DNA of 19,157 bases. It comes from Clostridia bacterium (GTDB lineage: Bacteria; Bacillota; Clostridia; Oscillospirales; CAG-272). The stretch covers positions 1 to 19,157 of the forward strand of contig JAGDCE010000162.1 of the NCBI GenBank assembly GCA_017958705.1. Direction: 5' to 3'. Each line of letters opens with the position of its first letter. Position 1 is the stretch's first letter. Positions 12,353-19,157 of the stretch are shown one piece after another. Under the pieces are notes generated by a model, which saw only the letters and a list, made by a program, of their open reading frames with translations, had not been told where the DNA came from and did not search any database. The position numbers and the translations under genes were made by a program.

Positions 12353-13816
12353 ATGTCAAATTATAAGAAACTTGTGCTTCTTCATTCGAACGACATGCAC
12401 GGAGATTTTCTCGCCGAACAGATCGACGACAAGCTCGTCGGCGGTGTATCGTATTTATCCGGATACGTAAGCAAAGTCAGAGCGGAAGAACCGAACACTC
12501 TGTACTGCATAGCGGGCGATATGTTCCGTGGATCGGTCATAGACTCGGAATATCACGGCGTTTCTACCATTGAGATAATGAACGTTATTGCGCCGGACGT
12601 CGTAACGCTCGGCAACCACGAAACGGACTACGGCCTCGCGCATCTGCTTTTCCTTGAAAAGTGCGCGAAATTCCCGATAATCAATGCGAATATGTTCATC
12701 CGGACGAATCACGCAAGACTTTTCAAACCTTACACTGTAATTGAAATTGACGGAATGAAAATACTTTTCATCGGCATAATCACCGAGGAAGTTCTCGCTC
12801 AGACGAAAAACGACGCGCTGATCGGAACGATGGTAAATATCGACGAAGCGGCGGCTGAAGTCGGAAAGATATGCAACGCATACAATGCGGTCGACATAGA
12901 TTTCACGGTCCTTTTGACTCATATCGGCTTTGAAGAGGATAAAAAACTCGCGGCAAAGCTTGATCCGTCCTGGGGCGTCGATGTTATAATCGGCGGTCAC
13001 TCCCACACGTTCATCGACAAACCGGCGTACGTTAACAATATCCTGATCGTACAGGCGGGCACCGGCACCGACCAGATAGGCAGATTCGATATCATCATCG
13101 ATACCGACGAAAACTGCGTGGCAAGTTATCAGTGGCAGGCGATACCGATAGATTCCGAGCACTGCCCGCGTGATACCGAGCTTGAAGACCTGATCTACAA
13201 ATACAAGAGCCACACCGACGAGATATACGGCAGAGTCGTGACGAGATTCACGAGGAAGCTGACGCATCCGTCAAGGATCCGCGAGACCGAACTCGGCGAC
13301 CTGTTCGCTGATATTCTGAAGAAGAGCCTGAGTATCGATATAATGCTGTTAGGCTCGGGCAGTATCAGAACGGAGGAACTCGGACCCGTCGTGCTGTACG
13401 AGAATCTGTGCCAGGCGTTCCCGTACGATGATGAAGTCTATATGCTGACGATCACGGGCAAGCTGCTGAAGAAGATGCTGCGGTACATGCTGAGAGACGA
13501 AGTATGGGAAGGCGCGCACTGCGAATTCTATCAGCTCTCGGAAGGCCTGCAGGTCGTGTACTCAAAAGAAAAGCACGATTTCATCACGATCACATTAAAC
13601 GGTGCGCCGATCGAGGACGGAAGAAAATACATCGTCGGGCTTCAGAGGTTCCATTATCTTAACACCGATATCGGATTCGGCGTGAGCATGGACGAAGTCT
13701 CGGAGATATGCAAAGCGAGGATAGTCACGACTTCCTGCCGTGAAGTGCTTGACGAATATCTGTCCACGCATCAGAGGATCGACCAGAAAGCCGGAGACAG
13801 ACTTATAGTCATCTGA
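12353..13816 (+). CDS. 5'-nucleotidase/metallophosphatase family protein, apparently cytoplasmic
   Basis: A 487-residue two-domain enzyme of the 5'-nucleotidase/2',3'-cyclic phosphodiesterase/UshA family, which removes phosphate from nucleotides or related esters using two metal ions. The N-terminal calcineurin-like domain has the full metal set: HSNDMHGD (Asp14, His16), AGDMF (Asp56), GNHE (Asn88, His89), LLTHIG (His190) and GGHSHTF (His216, His218). The C-terminal substrate-binding domain starts near residue 280, with RIRETELGDLFADIL, LLGSGSIRTEELG and NLCQAFPYDDEVYMLTITGK. Unlike UshA it has no signal peptide: the first catalytic motif starts at residue 11, so it should be cytoplasmic. AGGAGG lies 8 nt before the ATG. 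Substrate is unknown. Ends at a shared terminator with gap. Confidence 0.9.
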   Translation: MSNYKKLVLLHSNDMHGDFLAEQIDDKLVGGVSYLSGYVSKVRAEEPNTLYCIAGDMFRGSVIDSEYHGVSTIEIMNVIAPDVVTLGNHETDYGLAHLLFLEKCAKFPIINANMFIRTNHARLFKPYTVIEIDGMKILFIGIITEEVLAQTKNDALIGTMVNIDEAAAEVGKICNAYNAVDIDFTVLLTHIGFEEDKKLAAKLDPSWGVDVIIGGHSHTFIDKPAYVNNILIVQAGTGTDQIGRFDIIIDTDENCVASYQWQAIPIDSEHCPRDTELEDLIYKYKSHTDEIYGRVVTRFTRKLTHPSRIRETELGDLFADILKKSLSIDIMLLGSGSIRTEELGPVVLYENLCQAFPYDDEVYMLTITGKLLKKMLRYMLRDEVWEGAHCEFYQLSEGLQVVYSKEKHDFITITLNGAPIEDGRKYIVGLQRFHYLNTDIGFGVSMDEVSEICKARIVTTSCREVLDEYLSTHQRIDQKAGDRLIVI

Positions 13817-13827
13817 GCATAAAAACA

Positions 13828-13860
13828 AAAACAGCCGCTTCATTCGAAGCGGCTGTTTTA
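13828..13860. terminator. Bidirectional intrinsic terminator between nucleotidase and gap genes
   Basis: A 14-bp perfect stem (13828-13841 with 13846-13859; core CAGCCGCTTC/GAAGCGGCTG flanked by A4/T4) around an ATTC loop. T-rich tails exist on both strands, and stops of the two convergent genes lie within about 12 bp on either side. Confidence 0.9.
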
Positions 13861-13869
13861 TCGTTATTA

Positions 13870-14940
13870 TTATTTGAGTTCGGCGAAGTATTTGATCGTC
13901 CTTACCATCTGGCTGGTGTAGGAGTTCTCGTTGTCATACCACGAAACGACCTGTACCTGATAGGTATCGTCGTCGATCTTAGTGACCATCGTCTGGTTGG
14001 CGTCAAACAGAGAACCGTAGGTCATACCTATAACGTCGCTGGAGACGAGTTTCTCGGTGGTGTAACCGAAGGATTCGGAAGACTGGGACTTCATAGCAGC
14101 GTTGATAGCCTCTTTGGTGATGTCCTTGCCTTTGACGACGGCTACGAGGATCGTGGTGGAACCGGTCACGACCGGAACTCTCTGAGCGGAACCGATGAGT
14201 TTGCCGTTAAGTTCGGGGATGACGAGGCCGATCGCTTTTGCGGCGCCGGTGGAGTTCGGAACGATGTTGGCGGCACCGGCACGGGCTCTCTGCAGATCGC
14301 CCTTTTTGTGCGGACCGTCGAGGATCATCTGGTCGCCGGTGTAAGCGTGAACAGTCGTCATGATACCGGAAACGATCGGGAAGTTGTCGTTGAGCGCCTT
14401 AGCCATGGGAGCGAGGCAGTTGGTCGTGCAGGAAGCGGCGGAGATGATAGTATCATCGGGCTTGAGTACGTTGTTGTTGACGTTGTAAACGATGGTGGGA
14501 AGATCGTTACCCGCAGGAGCGGAGATGACGACTTTCTTGGCGCCGGCGTCGATGTGAGCCTGCGATTTTGCTTTGCTGGTGTAGAAACCGGTGCATTCGA
14601 GAACGACGTCGACTCTGAGTTTCTTCCAGGGGAGGTTAGCAGCCTTGGGCTCTGCGTAGATGGTGATCTCTTTGCCGTCCACGGTGATGGAGCCGGGCTT
14701 TACGATGGTCTTTCCGTCTTCAGCGTATTCGGGTTCTTTGGACGTGACGGTGTGCTTGTTTTCACCGATGACTCCGCAGTAACCTTTCTGAGCGGTATCG
14801 TATTTAAGAAGCTGTGCGAGCATTGCAGGGCTGGTGAGGTCGTTGATAGCCACGACAGTGTAGCCCTTGGCACCGAACATCTGACGGAACGCAAGGCGTC
14901 CGATCCTGCCGAAACCGTTAATTGCAACTCTTACTGACAT
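13870..14940 (-). CDS. gap: Glyceraldehyde-3-phosphate dehydrogenase (NAD-dependent, glycolytic)
   Basis: A 356-residue GAPDH that oxidises and phosphorylates glyceraldehyde 3-phosphate to 1,3-bisphosphoglycerate. INGFGRIGR opens the Rossmann fold, and AINDL (Asp34) favours NAD over NADP. The catalytic Cys171 is in SAASCTTNCLAP and its partner His198 in TTVHAYTGDQ; the S-loop RARAGAANIVPNSTGAAKA and C-terminal SWYDNENSY are intact. It is about 20 residues longer than usual because of an extra segment around 64-86 (EPEYAEDGKTIVKPGS) in the NAD-binding domain. GGAGGA 8 nt upstream fixes the start at 14940; the frame stays open upstream but that stretch holds the promoter. Codon choice looks more biased than that of its neighbours, fitting high expression. 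Stands alone, not in a pgk/tpi operon. Confidence 0.97.
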   Translation of the reverse strand: MSVRVAINGFGRIGRLAFRQMFGAKGYTVVAINDLTSPAMLAQLLKYDTAQKGYCGVIGENKHTVTSKEPEYAEDGKTIVKPGSITVDGKEITIYAEPKAANLPWKKLRVDVVLECTGFYTSKAKSQAHIDAGAKKVVISAPAGNDLPTIVYNVNNNVLKPDDTIISAASCTTNCLAPMAKALNDNFPIVSGIMTTVHAYTGDQMILDGPHKKGDLQRARAGAANIVPNSTGAAKAIGLVIPELNGKLIGSAQRVPVVTGSTTILVAVVKGKDITKEAINAAMKSQSSESFGYTTEKLVSSDVIGMTYGSLFDANQTMVTKIDDDTYQVQVVSWYDNENSYTSQMVRTIKYFAELK

Positions 14941-14982
14941 ATTAAAAATCCTCCATAATATGATTTTTATGTTTTTCAAGTT

Positions 14983-15011
14983 ATTATATATCCGGAACGG
15001 ATTTTTTTCAA
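14983..15011 (-). promoter_or_regulatory. Strong sigma-A promoter of gap, with a palindrome in the spacer
   Basis: On the minus strand TTGAAA (15011-15006), 17 bp and a perfect TATAAT (14988-14983). Start near 14976, leader about 36 nt. The spacer holds the inverted repeat ATCCG-GAA-CGGAT (14990-15002), which may be a repressor site. Confidence 0.75.
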
Positions 15012-15103
15012 TATAATTTTTGTTAAGTAAAAAAGAATTATTCCTTATTTTGCATATAAAGAACTCAAAAAGGCTTACTAAAATCAATATAAAGGCTGAA
15101 TAA

Positions 15104-15137
15104 GAAAAAAACGCCGCCCGGTCGGACCGGACGGCGT
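15104..15137 (-). terminator. Intrinsic terminator of the GH13-hydratase unit
   Basis: Stem of 12 bp with one mismatch (15111-15122 with 15126-15137; CCGTCCGGT-type arms) and a 3-nt loop, followed on the minus strand by seven T. It starts 6 nt after the hydratase stop and protects the gap promoter from read-through. Confidence 0.85.
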
Positions 15138-15142
15138 AGCAC

Positions 15143-17371
15143 TTATTTTTTGCCGCAGCTGTTGATCAGACAGCCGCAGAGGATTATTACCCGCTCCTCG
15201 TCGGTGAGCGGCGGAAGCTTGAGCGGAAGCTCATTCGTTTTTCCGTCTTTATAAATAATAATTCCATTAATATCGGATATCCCGTTTCTTATCGCATCGG
15301 CGATACCTTTGACGTATATCACGTCGCCGGGAGCAAGCACCGGTACTTCGTCGGTACTGTATCTGAAAGGCAGCATGCCCCAGTTTATGAGATTGCTTCT
15401 GTATCTCTTTGTCGCGTAGTCGACACATATGTTCGCGAGGCCTCCGAGCACGCGCTGGCAAGACGCGGCCTGCTCGCGCGCGGAACCGTCGCCCGGGTAG
15501 AGAGAGCACACGACAGAACCAATTTGCGTTGCATTTATATCCGGTTTGTATCCGAGTGAGTCTGTGACGAATTTATATTCCTCACCGAACACGTCGCCGC
15601 CGGCTCTGCGTTTTTCCTCGATGCCTCTTATGCGCTTTGCCGTGCCGACGTACTCCGGTACCTTGCGCGACAGCGTGAATTCGGAGAGTTTGAAAGGATT
15701 GGAACGGTACGAAGAAGTTTCGCCCGACGGTATCAGCTCGTCGGTAGTAGTCACCGGATCGGTGATGTACGCCGCAACTTCAAGCAGAACGTCGTCGGAC
15801 AGCTGCGGGATCTGCGGCCAGTCGGCGATACCGGGACCGTATCTGAGCTCGGCGTCGGGTTTTGCTTTTCCGAAGCCGTGATAAACTCGTTTATCGTACG
15901 GCGTACTGTCGTATTTGTAATCGTATTTTTTATACTCCACGTCAAGCTCGGTCGCAGCTGTGAGGCGACCGCCGTTGAGCGCGGTCGCAGCAATGCTTCT
16001 CGCGTCCATAAGCGCAACTGCGGCGAACTGACCGTTTCCGGGTTTGCTGCCCTCGCGGTTCGGGAAATTGCGCGTGGAATGGCGGATCGACAGAGAACCG
16101 TTGGACGGCACGTCGCCCGCGCCGAAGCACGGACCGCAGAACGCCGTACGCAGGGTAACGCCCGCCGACATAAGATCGGCCGCGACGCCGTTTCTTAAAA
16201 GCTGCAGGTATGCGGGCTGGCTCGACGGATATGCGGACAGACTGAATTCGCCGCATCCGGTGCCGTGTCCGCGCAGGATATCGGCAGCGGCGCAAAGGTT
16301 GTCGAAGATACCTCCGGCGCATCCGGCGATCACGCCCTGATCGGTGACGAGTCTGCCGTCTACGACCTTTTTGCTGACGTTGAAACCGACCGCGCCGAGG
16401 TTTTCGGCGGCGTATTTTTCGACTTCGCGCAGGATATCCGCGGCGTTATTGTTGAATTCTCTGATCGTGAAAGCGTTCGAAGGATGGAAAGGCAGCGCGA
16501 TCATCGGCTCGACGGACGACAGATCGATCTCGACCGCTCCGTCATAATACGCGCCGTCGGCAGGCGACAACTGTTTATAATCGCCACCGCGGCCGTGAAG
16601 CGTCAGATAGGCCCGCGTCTTTTCATCCGTGACCCAGATTGAGGACAGACAGGCGGTCTCTGTCGTCATGACGTCTATACCGTTGCGGAATTCAACGGGA
16701 AGATTTGCGATACCGTCGCCTATGAATTCAAGGACCTTGTTTTTTACAAAACCCGAGGGGAACACCGCGCCTATCAGCGCGATCGCGACGTCGTGCGGTC
16801 CGACGCCGAGCTTGGGACTGCCGGTGAGCTTTATCGCGATCACCTGAGGCGCGTCGATGTCGTAAGTCATACCGACGAGCTGTTTGACGAGCTCCGGGCC
16901 GCCTTCGCCTACGGCAACGGTGCCAAGCGCGCCGTATCTCGTATGAGAATCGGAACCGATGATCATCTTGCCGCAGCCGGCGTAATTCTCGCGCATATAA
17001 GCGTGGATGACCGATTCATGCGCGGGCACGAACTCACCGCCGTACTTGACGCATGCCGAAAGACCGAAGCGGTGATCGTCCTCGTTTATTGTACCGCCTA
17101 CGGCGCAGAGCGAATTGTGGCAGTTGGTGAGGACGTAAGGTATCGGGAACTCTTTCAGAGCACCCGTTGCGCGCGCGGTCTGAATGATGCCGACGTACGT
17201 GATGTCGTGAGACGCCATGGCGTCGAATTTTATCTTCAGTTTATCGCCGCCCGTCGCGCTGTGAGCGCGCAGTATGCCGTAAGCGATGGTTTTCTCGCGC
17301 GCGGAGGTATCGGTCGACTTTATAAGCTGACCGTTTTCGTATTTTACTCCGTATTCATGTAATCTGATCAT
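15143..17371 (-). CDS. Aconitase-superfamily hydratase (YbhJ-like)
   Basis: A 742-residue cytoplasmic iron-sulphur hydro-lyase related to aconitase. It matches the YbhJ-type group annotated only as hydratase, by TNCHNSLCAVGGTINEDDH (82-100) and RNFPNREGSKPGNGQ (434-448). The 4Fe-4S ligands are Cys351 (GCAGGIF), Cys412 and Cys415 (FCGPCFGAGD). The substrate loop GSDSHTRYGALG (139-150) is present. Domains 1-3 occupy about residues 25-480 and the swivelling domain 4 about 600-735 (GDVIYVKGIADAIRNG), in one chain. The substrate is not known, so calling it citrate aconitase would be unsafe. The ATG at 17371 lies inside the 3' end of the GH13 gene (17-bp overlap), preceded by a weak CGGAA, which suggests translational coupling. 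An in-frame extension upstream of this ATG reads only antisense-like basic residues and is not believed. Confidence 0.9.
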   Translation of the reverse strand: MIRLHEYGVKYENGQLIKSTDTSAREKTIAYGILRAHSATGGDKLKIKFDAMASHDITYVGIIQTARATGALKEFPIPYVLTNCHNSLCAVGGTINEDDHRFGLSACVKYGGEFVPAHESVIHAYMRENYAGCGKMIIGSDSHTRYGALGTVAVGEGGPELVKQLVGMTYDIDAPQVIAIKLTGSPKLGVGPHDVAIALIGAVFPSGFVKNKVLEFIGDGIANLPVEFRNGIDVMTTETACLSSIWVTDEKTRAYLTLHGRGGDYKQLSPADGAYYDGAVEIDLSSVEPMIALPFHPSNAFTIREFNNNAADILREVEKYAAENLGAVGFNVSKKVVDGRLVTDQGVIAGCAGGIFDNLCAAADILRGHGTGCGEFSLSAYPSSQPAYLQLLRNGVAADLMSAGVTLRTAFCGPCFGAGDVPSNGSLSIRHSTRNFPNREGSKPGNGQFAAVALMDARSIAATALNGGRLTAATELDVEYKKYDYKYDSTPYDKRVYHGFGKAKPDAELRYGPGIADWPQIPQLSDDVLLEVAAYITDPVTTTDELIPSGETSSYRSNPFKLSEFTLSRKVPEYVGTAKRIRGIEEKRRAGGDVFGEEYKFVTDSLGYKPDINATQIGSVVCSLYPGDGSAREQAASCQRVLGGLANICVDYATKRYRSNLINWGMLPFRYSTDEVPVLAPGDVIYVKGIADAIRNGISDINGIIIYKDGKTNELPLKLPPLTDEERVIILCGCLINSCGKK

Positions 17372-19157
17372 TTGGTTGTTCCGTTTCTTTTCTGAGTATA
17401 TAATGACCGAGCGGCGGTACGACGACCGTATCGGCGTACGTGTTGCCGTCCGTATCGCGGTAATATCCGCCGAGGAATATTTCGGCCTTTTTGTCCGAGA
17501 CGTTCGATGCGAATACGTGACCGTCACGCTTCAGTATCAGTATACCGTCTCCGGCGTATTCGACCGAAACGTCGCCCGATAAGTTTTTTCGTAATTTCAG
17601 CAGTTTCCGTACCGCATCGGTGATCTGCGTATCCTGATATCCCCACGGGAACGGCATACGGTTGAACGGATCTCTGTATCCCTGCATGCCCGCTTCGTCG
17701 CCGTAATATACGGAAACGATACCGGGACAGAAGCAGAGAAGCGAGAACGCGAGAAGAAACCGTCTGCGTGCGAGGACATACTGAGGTTTCGTCATCCGCT
17801 TCACGGCAAGCACTGATCCGGGAAGATCGTTCGCGGGATCGCCGCCGAGCACTGTCATAATCCGCTCAGTATCGTGACTGCCGAGAAAGTTCATGAGGAA
17901 GTTTTTCACGTGGGCGGGATAATGCGTGTTTATGAGCGTCAGAGCCTTTGTTATCGCCCCCGCGTCGCCTGTTTTAACGTACGTGATCACCGCGTCGCGA
18001 AGCGGGTAATCCATGACTCCGTCAAGCTGAGCGTGCGAGAAATAATGTCTTCTTTTGCCGTAAGAGATCTTGTTTGAAGCGTCCTCCCATACCTCGCCGA
18101 TGACGACAGCGCCGGGCTTTTCTTCCTGCGCCGCGCGCTTTATGCCGTCGAGAAGATTTTCAGTCAGCTCGTCGGCGACGTCGAGGCGGAAACCGTCTGC
18201 GCCCATGCGAAGATATTTCTTTATAACGCCGTGTTCACCGCAGATAAGATCGAATACGGCCGGGTTGTCCTGATCGAGCTTCGGGAGCGCTTTAACGCCC
18301 CACCAGCATTCGTAATCGTCCGGCCACTCTTTGAAATAATACCAGTCGCGGTATTCTGAATCCGGGTCGTTGTACGCTCCGCCTTCGCCGTATTTTTTAA
18401 ATTGATTGAAGTACACGCTCCGGTTTCCGGTGTGGTTGAAAACGCCGTCGATGATAACACGCATACCGAGCGAATGCGCCCTTTCACACAATTCGGCAAA
18501 AGCACCCTCGCCGCCGATGCTCGCGTCGATTCTCATGAAATCGCCTACGTCGTATCTGTGGTTTGAATACGCTTCGAATATCGGCGACATATAAATGATA
18601 TCGGTCCCGAGATCGTAAAGATAACGCAGTTTTTCTGTGACGCCGTAAAGGTCTCCGCCGAAGAATGAATTGTTCTCCATCTCCATTCCGGGATATTCGG
18701 TATATTCCGGGATATCGTTGTACCAGTCGTCAAAATAGACCGCGTCGCCGCGTCTCGGGCTTTTTCCGCTTTTGAAAAACCTGTCGACGAATATATGATA
18801 CATATTCGCGCCGGCAAAAACGGGATCGACCCGGGCGTACTCTTCGGTATAAAGCAGCTGGAATCTGCCGCATTCCGAAATGTCAGCGCGGAGGATGCCG
18901 CGGGTTTCGTCGCCGGTGCTGTGAACGAAGTATTCGCCGTCGTCAAGCGTAAGGCGGAAAGCGGCGTAATAAAGCCCGGATGAGGGAGAGAAGACGGCTT
19001 TGAACTCGTCTCTGTCTCCGCATATTCCGTCATATACGGCGTCGATCCCGACCGTCTCCCCGGTCTCGTCGCTGTATAATATCAGCTCCGCCGAAGTACA
19101 GCAAAGGATGCGACGGACGAATACGGTGCATTCGCCGCCGCTGTATCGGAACAGAAC
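17355..19157 (-). CDS. GH13 alpha-glycosidase, neopullulanase/cyclomaltodextrinase-like (5' end beyond window)
   Basis: The frame stays open for 600 residues from the right edge to the stop at 17355, so the true start lies outside. An internal ATG at 18803 begins MYHIFVDRFF but is not the start: the 118 codons upstream have no stop and encode a beta-rich N-terminal domain (YYAAFRLTLDDGEYFVHS), as in the starch-binding N-domain of neopullulanases. The GH13 barrel follows, with GMRVIIDGVFNHTG, DGFRLDVADEL (nucleophile Asp, visible residue 326), VVIGEVWED (acid/base Glu355) and FLGSHDTER (Asp429); all three catalytic residues are present. CWWGVKALPKLDQDNP and YYGDEAGMQGYRDPFNRMPFPW are typical of this branch. 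It would hydrolyse alpha-1,4/1,6 glucans or maltodextrins. No signal peptide is visible because the start is missing. Heads an operon with the hydratase. Confidence 0.92.
   Translation of the reverse strand, partial: VLFRYSGGECTVFVRRILCCTSAELILYSDETGETVGIDAVYDGICGDRDEFKAVFSPSSGLYYAAFRLTLDDGEYFVHSTGDETRGILRADISECGRFQLLYTEEYARVDPVFAGANMYHIFVDRFFKSGKSPRRGDAVYFDDWYNDIPEYTEYPGMEMENNSFFGGDLYGVTEKLRYLYDLGTDIIYMSPIFEAYSNHRYDVGDFMRIDASIGGEGAFAELCERAHSLGMRVIIDGVFNHTGNRSVYFNQFKKYGEGGAYNDPDSEYRDWYYFKEWPDDYECWWGVKALPKLDQDNPAVFDLICGEHGVIKKYLRMGADGFRLDVADELTENLLDGIKRAAQEEKPGAVVIGEVWEDASNKISYGKRRHYFSHAQLDGVMDYPLRDAVITYVKTGDAGAITKALTLINTHYPAHVKNFLMNFLGSHDTERIMTVLGGDPANDLPGSVLAVKRMTKPQYVLARRRFLLAFSLLCFCPGIVSVYYGDEAGMQGYRDPFNRMPFPWGYQDTQITDAVRKLLKLRKNLSGDVSVEYAGDGILILKRDGHVFASNVSDKKAEIFLGGYYRDTDGNTYADTVVVPPLGHYILRKETEQPNDQIT

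Noticed and set aside
17372..17527. N-terminal extension of the hydratase up to an ATG at 17527
   Set aside because: The extra 52 residues are Arg/Thr/Ser-rich, lie opposite in frame to the end of the amylase gene and resemble no family N-terminus; homologues as I recall them start near MIRLHEYG.
1..19157. Defence island, prophage, transposon, CRISPR or biosynthetic cluster
   Set aside because: No recombinase, transposase, direct-repeat array, restriction, toxin-antitoxin or synthase gene was found; every large frame fits a housekeeping or metabolic family.

Overview
The window looks like a chromosomal segment from a Gram-positive, low- to mid-GC Clostridia-type bacterium, tentatively an Oscillospirales-like gut lineage. 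Supporting signs are a SpoIID-family sporulation/wall hydrolase, a CIRCE (HrcA) operator upstream of hsp20, GGAGG ribosome-binding sites, AT-rich intergenic DNA with textbook sigma-A promoters (TTGACA/TTGAAA/TTGCAA, 17 bp, TATAAT-like) and many sugar-related genes. I see no rRNA, tRNA, CRISPR array, insertion sequence, integrase or phage gene. Base composition and codon use look even, so this reads as host chromosome and not as a mobile island.

Layout. (1) Positions 1-1422 (minus): a sugar-type ABC transporter substrate-binding lipoprotein, cut by the left edge, with a strong promoter that diverges from the next operon. (2) Positions 1593-8310 (plus): a tight four-gene operon, made of a divergent type IIA topoisomerase pair (ParE-like, ParC-like), a small membrane-anchored protein of unknown function, and a large SpoIID/LytB-type peptidoglycan lytic transglycosylase with an N-terminal SPOR-like region. 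(3) Positions 8346-8816 (minus): a MutT/MutX-like Nudix hydrolase, convergent with SpoIID over a shared terminator. (4) Positions 8936-10696 (plus): an ADP-ribosylglycohydrolase-fold (DraG-like) enzyme with a C-terminal beta-rich extension, divergent from the Nudix gene. (5) Positions 10758-11180 (minus): the small heat-shock protein Hsp20. Its 309-bp upstream region holds one good CIRCE operator and a weaker CIRCE-like copy facing (6) a ZIP metal transporter (11490-12272, plus). (7) Positions 12353-13816 (plus): a 5'-nucleotidase-family metallophosphatase with no signal peptide. (8) Positions 13870-14940 (minus): glyceraldehyde-3-phosphate dehydrogenase with a strong promoter and a short insertion. 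(9) Positions 15143-19157 (minus): a GH13 neopullulanase-like amylase, cut by the right edge, whose 3' end overlaps the start of a YbhJ-type aconitase-superfamily hydratase.

Convergent gene pairs are separated by compact bidirectional intrinsic terminators at about 8315, 10722 and 13828; a fourth, one-way terminator at about 15111 ends the GH13-hydratase unit. The functional picture is central carbon and sugar handling (substrate-binding protein, GH13, GAPDH, hydratase), nucleotide housekeeping (Nudix, nucleotidase, possibly the DraG-like enzyme), heat-shock/metal homeostasis, and a topoisomerase-SpoIID operon linking chromosome topology with wall remodelling.

I do not see a clear-cut new defence or mobile system. 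The items most worth following are the topoisomerase-SpoIID operon, the Gln at the quinolone-contact serine position of its ParC, the paired CIRCE-like sites between hsp20 and the ZIP gene, and the divergent Nudix/DraG-like pair.
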